Below, one piece after another: positions 39,465 through 48,276 of a stretch of DNA of 64,000 nt. Origin of the DNA: Hormiphora californensis. Taxonomy: Eukaryota; Ctenophora; Tentaculata; Cydippida; Pleurobrachiidae. A program made the translations under genes and the position numbers. The DNA lies in contig CM035352.1 of the NCBI GenBank assembly GCA_020137815.1, forward strand, positions 579,675 through 643,674. The letters are read 5' to 3'. The notes beneath the pieces are model-generated. The model saw only the letters and a list, made by a program, of their open reading frames with translations, was not told the DNA's origin and searched no databases. How positions within the stretch are numbered: position 1 is the stretch's first letter; each line of letters starts with the position of its first letter.

Positions 39465-42400
39465 GTTTACAAGTTTACAAGTTTACAAAAATAGATTCGG
39501 CATACAATGCATTATAAAGACAAATATACCACGTTCTCAGCATGATGCTTCTACGTACAATGATGTGAATGATGCAGTGACCAACATACACTACCCAGGG
39601 GGGAGCAGTGTAACCAATGAGTTGTCGTTGGGACTCCTGTAGCCCCGAACTGGAGGGTGATCAGGTATACCATCCAGGAACTTGCCGAGAGAAACTTTGA
39701 GATCCTCTAGTGTTTCGCATCTTCGAACTTCTTTCGGCATCCTATTGAAGAGCTTGACTGACCTCACTGAGAATGATCCTTCCCTGATGGTCTCAATTGA
39801 ATCTTGCGCCGAAGTGTAAAGGTCCGGGTATTCAGCTAGGAGACCTCGCCGTGGATGAACCTTGAATGACTCGTCCACGGGCCTGGTGGTATGGTTCGGG
39901 ACGAGTCCATGATATACTTTCCAGAGATGGATTATCATGAATCGCTCCCGTCGCCGTTGAAGTGACTGGATCCCCAGGAACTTGAGCCTCTCCCGGTAGT
40001 CCATCCCGATGCACTCCTCGATCCGCCGCGTAAAGAATCTCTGGACTCCCTCGAGCTTAGCGATGTTACTAATCGTCGTGGGAGACCAGAGAGCCGAACA
40101 GTATTCTAGCTTTGGCCTGACCAATGCCTTGAAATGTGTTATCATCGTTCGTTTCGACCGGTTTCTGAACACTCCGAGGGCCCATCCAGCGATCCTCTTG
40201 GCCTCTGTTGCGATGGTTGCGATGTGGAAATCGAACTTTCCATCCTCTGTCAGGTATATCCCAAGGTCTTTTACTCCGAATTCTGCTTCGATGATATCTC
40301 CGTTCGGGTTGAAGTAGAAATAGCATTCAGCATTGAAAGGTAGATCTCTCAGTGGCTTCGTGGAGTTTAACCTGTAATTCAGGACCTGAAACTTTTTCTC
40401 GTGGAGAGCCATGTTGTTCTTCCGGCTCCACTCCTCTATCAAGTTCAAGTCTCTCTGGAGGCTGTCCCTATCGTTCAGGTCCCTGATATCTTGACCAATC
40501 TTGGTATCATCAGCGAAAGTTCCAAGTTTTCCGGTCGTTCCTGATACCAGATCGGTAATGTAGATAATGAACAATAGTGGGCCCAAGACTGATCCTTGAA
40601 TGACACTGCTGATCACCGCCTCCATCCTCGATCTGCATCCTTCCAATACGACAGTCTGCGATCTTCCTGTGAGAAAAGCTTGTATCCACATGAACAGCTT
40701 CCCAGTTACTCCATACCTTTGAAGCTTTTGAAGAAGGACTTGAATATCAACTTTGTCAAAAGCCTTCTCAAAATCTATGTAGGCTACGTCTACTTCTAGT
40801 CCACTGTTCAGACTCTCCAGAATCGTGTCGTAGTGTAACAGTAGCTGTGTGAGACAGCTCCGACCAGCCCGAAAACCATGCTGCTCCTCATTCAGAATTC
40901 CACTGTTCTCCACGTAGTCCGAAAGTTGTGTCCTCACTACTCTCTCAAATGTCTTGACCAGATGCGAAGTTAGTGCAACTGGGCGGTAGTTCTCTGGTTG
41001 ACATTTGTTGCCCTTCTTGAAAATTGGGGCAATCTGCTGCTCCTTGAGTTGTTGAGGTATAAAGCCGGCCTCAAATGAGCGACTCCAGAGTTTCCATAAC
41101 GGGTATGCCAGTACTCCTCTGCAGTCGTGGAGAATCTTTGCGGGAATATCTCCATCCGGCGCAGCAGAATGGGGATTCAGTTCCGCAAGGGCCTCCTCGA
41201 TAGTAGATGGGTTAAAGATGATTTCTGAGATGCTCTCCTGTCGTTGAGCTATCCCCTCTAGGGCCTCGTCCACATCAACTGTTGTTGGGTCACTGAAAAC
41301 CTTGACATACTGGTCCTGAAGGAGTTCAGCTTTCAGGACAGGGTCATCAGTCAGCGTGCCGTCTTCCTTCAGAAGGGGACCCACGTTTGTCTTGACTTTT
41401 CTCTTATTCTTGGCATATGAGAAAAAGTACTTAGGGTTCTCCTTGATCTTCGAAACAGCTTCATCCTCTTCAGAGTTGATCTGCTGCAGAAGATGTTGTC
41501 GAATTTCTTCCACACATCTCTGTACACGAGCAAGTAGTTTCTCAATCCTTGACGGGCTTGCTTTCTCGCTCCTCCTCTTCTTGATCTGCCTATTAAGCCG
41601 TCTCCGCTTTGATTTTAATTTAATGAGTATCCTATCTTTCTCAGGATGCCTCCTAGGCCCTTTTTTCGTGGGCGAGTAATGGCAGGTCACCTGTAGGACT
41701 GTAAGGGTCAGGAGGTGAGTGAATGCGGTGATTGGATCGTGATTCTCAGCTCTTTCACACTCATTCCACAAAACATCCCAATCAATCTCTCCCAATTTCT
41801 CTCCCCTATGAAGGTTGATACCCGAAAAAGACTGAGGATCTATAAGTCCCTTTTTACCCTCAGATCTCCGTGTCAGGTTATAACCCAACACTCCTGTAAC
41901 AGTCTTGTGATCAGAGATTATCTCTGTCTCCTCTACGTCCGTAAACACAAAATAGTTTGGCCTATTCGTGAGGATAATATCAAGAACATTCGACCCCCTC
42001 GTTGGTTTCACCACTACTTGGGTCAGGAAATTCGCTTGACAGAATACATCCGTCGATGCACAGTTCCGATCTCCCTCGATGTGCTCCCAATTATGATGAG
42101 GGAGGTTTAGGTCTCCCAGTATGAATAAATCAGGCGCCGCCTTTCCCCTGGAACATTTCTCGATGAAGCCCTCGAGCACCTCTAGCAAGTAGTGATACTC
42201 TCCAGTTCGGTAGATGGACCCAATCACGGTGTGTGAATTAGACAGATACACCGCCGCGACATTATTGTCGTCGTCTCCCCAGGAAAAGTCCTCTGTAACT
42301 GTGAGAGAGTTGTTGATGTAGAGTGCTGAACCTCCTCCTCCTCTTGTCTCGCGATCCGATCTGTAGAGCGAGTAACCCGGGACATTGACTTCTGCGTCAC

Positions 42401-42675
42401 AGACTCTGCCATCCCACCAGGTTTCCGTCAGGGCTAAAGCCATGATTGGGAAGTCTGGGTCAGTCAGTTGGTCCCGTATATACCTCATTTTCCACTTCAC
42501 GCTGCTAGCAGCCGAGGGGTTGAGGCTCCTGCCGTTGATGAGGAGCAGATTGGAGAAGTCTATCCTGCTCCCCATTCCGGCTGGGCAAGCTGCCTTTATG
42601 TTCGTTGGCTCTGTGTCAGCTGTATTCCCGGAGGGAGCTGCAGCGAAACGTTGGTTGGAGAAGTGGCTTGATGCA
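39465..42675 (-). mobile_element. LINE element B, CR1/jockey-superfamily type, inserted in LINE A
   Basis: A LINE on the minus strand with an intact ORF2. Its 3' end is three copies of the 8-bp unit TTGTAAAC (39465-39488) rather than poly(A), as in CR1-type elements with short tandem 3' tails. It interrupts element A inside the region that follows the RT FADDTK motif. The 5' limit (about 42675) is judged from where similarity to the element A frame stops. It has no ORF1, so it is 5'-truncated or ORF1-less. Confidence 0.85.
39591..42575 (-). CDS. LINE ORF2: apurinic endonuclease and reverse transcriptase
   Basis: The open frame runs through from element A, and the first ATG within LINE B sequence is at 42575, giving about 994 residues. 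N-terminal APE-type endonuclease: LINGRSLNPS, ALTETWWDG, FILGDLNLPHHNWEHIEG and EIISDHKTVTG (catalytic DLN and SDH). A basic linker follows. The RT domain has PIFKKGNKCQPENYRPVALT, EEQHGFRAGRSCLTQLL, VDVAYIDFEKAFDKVD, SVIQGSVLGPLLFIIYITDL and the catalytic GTFADDTK. The C-terminal region has the LWKVYHG and LFNRMPKEVRRC blocks. All catalytic residues I can judge are present and there is no stop, so this copy may be recent and competent. Confidence 0.95.
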   Translation of the reverse strand: MGSRIDFSNLLLINGRSLNPSAASSVKWKMRYIRDQLTDPDFPIMALALTETWWDGRVCDAEVNVPGYSLYRSDRETRGGGGSALYINNSLTVTEDFSWGDDDNNVAAVYLSNSHTVIGSIYRTGEYHYLLEVLEGFIEKCSRGKAAPDLFILGDLNLPHHNWEHIEGDRNCASTDVFCQANFLTQVVVKPTRGSNVLDIILTNRPNYFVFTDVEETEIISDHKTVTGVLGYNLTRRSEGKKGLIDPQSFSGINLHRGEKLGEIDWDVLWNECERAENHDPITAFTHLLTLTVLQVTCHYSPTKKGPRRHPEKDRILIKLKSKRRRLNRQIKKRRSEKASPSRIEKLLARVQRCVEEIRQHLLQQINSEEDEAVSKIKENPKYFFSYAKNKRKVKTNVGPLLKEDGTLTDDPVLKAELLQDQYVKVFSDPTTVDVDEALEGIAQRQESISEIIFNPSTIEEALAELNPHSAAPDGDIPAKILHDCRGVLAYPLWKLWSRSFEAGFIPQQLKEQQIAPIFKKGNKCQPENYRPVALTSHLVKTFERVVRTQLSDYVENSGILNEEQHGFRAGRSCLTQLLLHYDTILESLNSGLEVDVAYIDFEKAFDKVDIQVLLQKLQRYGVTGKLFMWIQAFLTGRSQTVVLEGCRSRMEAVISSVIQGSVLGPLLFIIYITDLVSGTTGKLGTFADDTKIGQDIRDLNDRDSLQRDLNLIEEWSRKNNMALHEKKFQVLNYRLNSTKPLRDLPFNAECYFYFNPNGDIIEAEFGVKDLGIYLTEDGKFDFHIATIATEAKRIAGWALGVFRNRSKRTMITHFKALVRPKLEYCSALWSPTTISNIAKLEGVQRFFTRRIEECIGMDYRERLKFLGIQSLQRRRERFMIIHLWKVYHGLVPNHTTRPVDESFKVHPRRGLLAEYPDLYTSAQDSIETIREGSFSVRSVKLFNRMPKEVRRCETLEDLKVSLGKFLDGIPDHPPVRGYRSPNDNSLVTLLPPG

Positions 42676-43385
42676 TCTCGAAGAAGTGATGTCTTGTTCA
42701 GTTCATAGTGTACTACCTCGAATTTGCTGCAGACCTGAGACCATTCTACTACCCGCTCTAGATCTGCCTGTAGTTCTTCCCCACTTTCTTCAGACACAAT
42801 TTTTTTCTGTAGTTTGGTATCATCTGCAAATGTTCCAGTATCACAATGCATGACTCGGCTTTGCAGGTCTGCTACGTAGATGATGAAGAGAATTGGACCA
42901 GGGGCGGTGCGCGGCTTTCAGCCGCCCTGGTCAAAATGCGGCCGAAACATTTTTAACTCACGCGTTCCGTCGAAATACCCAATGCGGATGGTCCGCATTA
43001 GCTATTTTAACGTAGCGCGCCGATCAAAAAATACTGCGACGGCAAAAAAACCTGTGTGGCGCGCGGATTTCACTAAAAATCTCATTTGAAACATCAAATT
43101 TTGAGAAAAATTGACCCTTTTCCTTAAATTTTTCCTTTTTCTCTCCGTGATCCAAAGTAAAAATGCGGACGCGTCCGCATCGTCCGCATGGCAGAGCCGC
43201 CCCTGAATTGGACCAAGCACTGTCCCTTGTGGGACACCGCTTCTTACCACCTCGAAGCTTGATTTCTCCCCCTCCACAACAACCGTTTGATACCTGCCTG
43301 ATAGAAAGTCTGTAATCCATGCAAGAACTTTTCCTCGAATTCCTAGTTTCTCGAGTTTAGCTAGGAGGATTGATGAATTTTCAAT
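42676..43385 (-). mobile_element. Older LINE (element A), reverse-transcriptase part, split by a MITE
   Basis: Fragments 43385-43206 and 42898-42676 encode a contiguous RT segment (SGVPQGTVLGPI, then LFIIYVADLQSRV, TGTFADDTKLQKKI and LQADLERVVEWSQ) once the hAT-type MITE at 42899-43205 is set aside. It is 5'-truncated near 43385, as is usual for LINE copies. It fuses in frame with LINE B, producing a 1086-residue chimeric frame. Confidence 0.88.
42899..43205. mobile_element. hAT-type MITE, copy 1 (307 bp)
   Basis: Ends CAGGGGCGG and CCGCCCCTG, flanked by the 8-bp target duplication AATTGGAC (42891-42898, 43206-43213). It interrupts the RT of LINE A. The internal sequence has GCGGACGCGTCCGC near the right end. 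It is nearly identical and equal in length to the copy at 60220. Confidence 0.95.
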
Positions 43386-43740
43386 TTGCCGGTTTTTACT
43401 CTGAATTTTGGCTCAAAAGATAACCATCGAGAGTTTTCAGGTGGCGATTAGGGATTTTCATTCTGTAAGGTTGCCTGTGGGAAACTACATAGCATAGCTA
43501 AGTCCCATTCTGGCATTAGTTTATCTATTTTTGCTTTCTTTTTAAAATTTAAAATTTAAAATTTAAAAATTTGTTTCGCGGAAAATTATTTTTCCGGAAA
43601 TTTAAAAATTTAGTTAAGATAGGCCGCGCGCAAAAATATACGTCATGATAAATGTAACACGCCAAATAAAAACTTTTAACGATGCATAATTAACGCGCGG
43701 TGAAATGTCAAGCATGAAGCAAGCTCAAATATGAAAATTC

Positions 43741-43838
43741 GGCCAGCGTTAAAATCTGGGCCAGCGTTAAAATCTGGGTGTTTTGGGAGTGCTGACAAAC
43801 GGTTTTTTAGGGTTAGGGCTAAAGTAGGGTTAGGGTTA
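43741..43838. mobile_element. TTAGGG-rich MITE family, copy 1, left part
   Basis: Starts with GCGTTAAAATCTGGGTGTTT (this end is itself duplicated in tandem) and contains GGGTTAGGGCTAAAGTAGGG. The right part resumes at 47562 after the 3.7-kb insertion. Confidence 0.75.
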
Positions 43839-43932
43839 CACGGCGTGCCTGGTGAAATTTTAACACGACCTAGCATGCGACGGGAAACCACCACTTGTAC
43901 GTGGTAGCTGAGGGTCAAACTTTTCAACACTA

Positions 43933-45128
43933 CAGGGTGTCCCACTGTCTTTGCATCACCTTGGATCAGGACCGGGCTCCATTAAACTAACCAAAACTCA
44001 TCGAAAAATTGGTCAAAACGGTTCTAACAAAAACCAGTGTTCTAGAGAATTGTCTGGCGAACATTTTGGTGGCAAGATTGACGTTCCAAGTCTTACCAAT
44101 CGTCAGATATATCGTCGTAAAGTCAAAAGTACGTGTTCATGAAATCCGACCGGAGTTCACGTTTTGAAAAATTCACAAATGCAAAGTTGCTCGGATCACA
44201 TTGCATCCCTCATAAGAGTTGTAGGAAATTGTCTGGCGGTCATTTTGGTACCCGGGTTTTTGTCCTAGCTCAATGTTTAGAGTGTCTTATGACTGTCTAA
44301 AGACGGAATTCAACCAGCATTTTTGAGGGGATCACGTGTCATCAACAAATGGGTAAAATGATTTGAAATTTACAAGAGCTTCATTGGAATCGTCTAAGGT
44401 TCATTTTGATACCATGATTTTTTCCATAGCTTTATGTTTTAGTTGCGTTATGACTGTAGAAACATGAAAATTGTTCTATGCTGAGTCTTAGTTGGTATCG
44501 GCTCACAACCCCTAATTAGGTGGCTCGGTGTCGTGTGTAATCCCATGATAATCAGCACATATCGTCTCAATTTCATCTAGACACTTGACAGGGTTGTTAT
44601 GACGATTTGGCAAGGCCCCTGTAAATGTGTAGGATACGCGAGTGGTCTATCTCAACCCTATCATGCACTAACATGTTATTCAAGCAGCAATGAGCTTCAT
44701 AGCAGGGCAAAATGCAATGCGATACCTGAGACCACTTTTGGAAAAATTCCAGTTCTGACAGTCATAAGACACTCTAAACATTGAGCTAGGACACAAACCC
44801 GGGTACCAAAATGACCGCCAGACAATTTCCTACAACTCTTATGAGGGATGCAATGTGATCCGAGCAACTTTGCATTTGTGAATTTTTCAAAACGTGAACC
44901 CCGGTCGGATTTCATGAACACGTACTTTTGACTTTACGACGATATATCTGACGATTGGTAAGACTTGGAACGTCAATCTTGCCACCAAAATGTTCGCCAG
45001 AAAATTCTCTAGAACGCTGGTTTTTGTTAGAACCATTTTGACTAATTTTTCGATGAGTTTTGGTTAGTTTAATGGAGCCCGGTCATCACCCAAAATCACA
45101 GGTGATGCAAAGACAGTGGGACACCCTG
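43933..45128. mobile_element. mariner-type foldback element, CAGGGTGTCCCA ends (1196 bp)
   Basis: Flanked by TA (43931-43932, 45129-45130). The ends read CAGGGTGTCCCACTGTC and its complement, a terminus typical of mariner-like elements. The two arms (about 43933-44300 and 44757-45128) are near-perfect reverse complements of about 370 bp, with about 450 bp of unique sequence between. No coding capacity. Confidence 0.9.
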
Positions 45129-45207
45129 TACTTTAAACAAATTAATTTGAGCAGGAAGATGAATCCGATGTAACAGCCCCGAAGGGCAGAAAAACGAAAC
45201 GTTGATA

Positions 45208-46164
45208 ATGTCGGAAGCGAAGTACGAGGGCGATAACCCTATGATAAAACGATTAGAAGAGACGGTGGATGACTTTGTTTCTGAAGTTTACCTGTTGAAT
45301 TCGGACAACACGACGAGCATCACACCAGATGAGTTTACTCAATGTTATAGATCGATTCAAGCTGCACCCGATTCAATGTTAACCAACGACAGCTTAGCTT
45401 CGCCTAGCAAGCACTGGGGTTCGTACTTTAGACATTGTCTCAAGGACCGAACTACGAGTGAAATAATCGAGGCTACTTCGCGTATTTTTCTCTCCAGTAT
45501 GAAACTTGCCCGAGCAACAATGAACAATTTTGAAACGGTTATCAGTGTGGAAAACCTCGAGAAACAGCTGCGTGAATGTAAAGAAGAACTTGACCGCCAT
45601 CGGGTTAACGTAATCGAGCTTCAGCAAACGGTTATCAACCACCAGAAGCAACAACTCAGTACAGTGACAGCATCGGTGCAGAAGGTGAAAGCCTACTCTA
45701 CTGTGCTAGCACAGAATTGTGCTGCAACCTCCCCCAAAGTGGGAAAACCACTACCAGTGAATCATCCTACTCCCGTCCAACAGCCCGGAAGAGAGAAGAA
45801 CATGGTTGTGTTTGGTCTCCCAGAAACAACCGATAGAGTAGCTAAAACTACTTTAGACGAACTTTTTGAGGAATTAAATGAGAAACCGAAAGTGACTACG
45901 ATGAAACGCATCGGCGAAAGAAATGAGAAGCGCCCTAGACCGCTCTTAGTATCCCTGGAGAAGAGAGCGACTCTCCTCGCACTCCTCAGAAAGGCACGAA
46001 ACCTCAAAGACTCCAAACAGTTTTCGGCTGTTTATCTCTCTCCGGATCTTACGCCCTCTGAACTGAAAGAGCAAAAAGCTCTAAGGTCCACTTTGAAGCG
46101 GATACGATCAGAAGATCCTGACGGCTGCTACTTCATCCGTAATAATCTTATCCAAGTGGGATAG
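45208..46164 (+). CDS. LINE ORF1-like protein (coiled coil plus RRM-like), ORF1-only element
   Basis: A 318-residue frame from ATG at 45208. An acidic N-terminal domain (to ~100) leads into a coiled coil (~105-165, LEKQLRECKEELDRHRVNVI ...), a Pro-rich linker, and a C-terminal region MVVFGLPETTDRV, RIGERNEKRPRPLLVSLEK, VYLSPDLTPSELKEQKALRS. This pattern is known from ORF1 proteins of CR1/L2-type LINEs, which bind RNA as chaperones. No ORF2 follows. About 130 bp after the stop comes a (TTA)n tail (46291-46311), as at a LINE 3' end. So it resembles a non-autonomous ORF1-only LINE (comparable in design to HAL1), or a captured ORF1 in a TIR element. The frame is intact. Confidence 0.8.
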   Translation: MSEAKYEGDNPMIKRLEETVDDFVSEVYLLNSDNTTSITPDEFTQCYRSIQAAPDSMLTNDSLASPSKHWGSYFRHCLKDRTTSEIIEATSRIFLSSMKLARATMNNFETVISVENLEKQLRECKEELDRHRVNVIELQQTVINHQKQQLSTVTASVQKVKAYSTVLAQNCAATSPKVGKPLPVNHPTPVQQPGREKNMVVFGLPETTDRVAKTTLDELFEELNEKPKVTTMKRIGERNEKRPRPLLVSLEKRATLLALLRKARNLKDSKQFSAVYLSPDLTPSELKEQKALRSTLKRIRSEDPDGCYFIRNNLIQVG

Positions 46165-46314
46165 TTCCCCACTAACTCACCGTTATCAGAGAACCGTGCT
46201 AGGAGCAGGCAGTCTACTGCAGTCCCTTTCAAATTAAGGAAAACGAGTTGTCTGTATACAAACTGTGTCAGTGCGGGATATAAACTGTCATTTTTATTAT
46301 TATTATTATTACTA

Positions 46315-47468
46315 CGGTGCGGGAAAAAACATTCCATTCCCTAAAATCTTTTTTTTTACTTTTATTTGATTTGGGTCAAAATTGGCTATATCAAACGTGG
46401 TCCCGAAAAATCCATAATGACTTAGCACACGAAATATGTCACCCCCACCTATTTTTGCACGTAGAATCGATTGCCGTTGAAGTCGAATCTCTAAAATGAC
46501 TGTAAAATGGTCAAAAGTTGATTTTTTACCATTTTTTGGAGGTTTTTGGCCCCTAAACCATTGAAAACGTTGAGATAGGAATTTGAAACTAGTGCCAATC
46601 GTTAAAATGGTCATTTTTCTACCAAGAACCAAGTTTTCGTGTATATCCGATTTATGGTTAGAATTGGGCAAATTGTTGAAATCTGCCAACTAGGAGAACC
46701 GTACCTTGATTTTTTCCTTTTTTATGTTTTGGTATTTTTGATAAACTTCTGATTGAAATGGCCAGTCGGGACCATGCTTAAGTTGTTTATGGGATAAATT
46801 TCGACTAAAATCCAAGATTTCATACCAATCCAATAACAGATCGTTGAATTATAGAAAATTTAGGTAGGCAAAACGGTCAAAATATCAACTTTTTTTGCTT
46901 ATTTTGACCGTTTTGCCTACCTAAATTTTCTATAATTCAACGATCTGTTATTGGATTGGTATGAAATCTTGGATTTTAGTCGAAATTTATCCCATAAACA
47001 ACTTAAGCATGGTCCCGACTGGCCATTTCAATCAGAAGTTTATCAAAAATACCAAAACATAAAAAAGGAAAAAATCAAGGTACGGTTCTCCTAGTTGGCA
47101 GATTTCAACAATTTGCCCAATTCTAACCATAAATCGGATATACACGAAAACTTGGTTCTTGGTAGAAAAATGACCATTTTAACGATTGGCACTAGTTTCA
47201 AATTCCTATCTCAACGTTTTCAATGGTTTAGGGGCCAAAAACCTCCAAAAAATGGTAAAAAATCAACTTTTGACCATTTTACAGTCATTTTAGAGATTCG
47301 ACTTCAACGGCAATCGATTCTACGTGCAAAAATAGGTGGGGGTGACATATTTCGTGTGCTAAGTCATTATGGCTTTTTCGTGATCACGTTTAATGTAGCC
47401 AATTTTGACCCAAATCAAATAAAAGTAAAAAAAAGATTTTAGGGAATGGAATGTTTTTTCCCGCACCG
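46315..47468. mobile_element. 1154-bp near-perfect palindrome, TA-flanked MITE
   Basis: Ends CGGTGCGGGAAAAAACATTC and its complement, flanked by TA (46313-46314, 47469-47470). The arms of about 570 bp are reverse complements almost to the centre (about 46880-46905), leaving a loop of under 20 bp. Identical protein frames read from both strands are a consequence of the palindrome, not genes. Confidence 0.93.
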
Positions 47469-47561
47469 TAGTGCCATTCTGTAGACCCTCAGCTACCACG
47501 TACAAGTGGTGGTTTCCCGTCGCATGCTAGGTCGTGTTAAAATTTCACCAGGCACGCCGTG

Positions 47562-47735
47562 GTTAGGGTTGGGGTTTGGGTTGGGGTTAGGCCTTGACAT
47601 TCCCTACCAGATAAACTTTGAATCAGCCAAAACGGTTGAGTAGTTTGGCGGTTAGAGCCATTTTAGTGAATCAACTTTTTTTGGCAGCGCGCACCTGTAA
47701 ACAGGCCTCCAAACACCCAGATCGTAACGGCGCCC
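47562..47735. mobile_element. TTAGGG-rich MITE family, copy 1, right part
   Basis: Continues the element broken at 43838: GGTTAGGGTTGGGGTTTGGG, then CCAGATAAACTTTGAATCAG and the end ACACCCAGATCGTAACGGCG. Confidence 0.75.
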
Positions 47736-47976
47736 TAAAATCTGGGTGTTTGGTGAGTGCTGTCAAACGGTTTTTTAGGGTTAGGGCTAAAGTGGGGTCA
47801 GGGTTAGGGCTGGGGTTTGGGTTGGGGTTTGGCCTTGACATTTCCTACCAGATAAACTTTGAATTAGCCAAAACGGTTGAGTGGTTTAGCGGTTAGAGCC
47901 ATTTTAGTGAATCAACTTTTTTGGCAGCGTGCACCTGTAAACAGGCCACCAAACACCCAGATCGTAACGGCGCCCT
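47729..47976. mobile_element. TTAGGG-rich MITE family, copy 2
   Basis: About 247 bp with inverted ends GGCGCC...ATCTGGGTGTTTGG and CCAAACACCCAGATCGTAAC...GGCGCC. It directly abuts copy 1 and shares the GGCGCCC boundary. The interior carries GGTTAGGGCTAAAGTGGGG. Confidence 0.8.
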
Positions 47977-48276
47977 GAAAATTCTTGATATATGTTCTTT
48001 TTTATCTTTCCCGGTTTTCTAGTCCGCCTCGGACTGTCTGAGTCGCGATAGGCGAAGGCCGAAGAGCGAGGCCTCTATGGACAATGCCCAGTGATTATTT
48101 CATCGGCTCTGTCCATAAGTTTGTCCGTTTCGAATTCTATTTTTTTCTTCAAATTTTAATTTTTATATCACCTCAAAATTCTCAATTAGTATGAGTGGAA
48201 AATCAAAAGCAAATACATAACATCAGTATGGATCTCAGAGGCCTAACTTGGGCTTAGTAATGAATACAACTCTCCA
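47977..48276. other. Upstream region of the 433-residue ORF
   Basis: Contains a GC-rich hairpin-like stretch (GGCGAAGGCCGAAGAGCGAG near 48050) similar in style to the centre of the 32.7-kb MITE, then AT-rich sequence. No gene seen. Confidence 0.4.

Larger units (their letters stand above)
43839..47561. mobile_element. 3.7-kb composite element with perfect 78-bp terminal inverted repeats
   Basis: The segments 43839-43916 and 47484-47561 are exact reverse complements over 78 bp, starting CACGGCGTGCCTGGTG. Both sides abut GTTA (43835-43838, 47562-47565), a probable 4-bp target duplication inside another MITE. Inside, in order, are a 1.2-kb TA-flanked foldback element, a plus-strand LINE ORF1-like gene, a TTA-rich tail and a 1.15-kb TA-flanked palindrome. 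Each palindrome begins about 15 bp from the inner edge of a terminal repeat. No transposase is visible. Without the two palindromes the element would be about 1.37 kb. Confidence 0.8.

Noticed and set aside
43801-43838. Interstitial telomere or chromosome-end signal (TTAGGG)
   Set aside because: Short, degenerate and repeated inside a MITE family bounded by inverted ends; not a telomere.
46312-47442. Two identical ~115-125-residue frames on opposite strands
   Set aside because: They are the same arm of the 1.15-kb palindrome read from both sides, not a gene pair.
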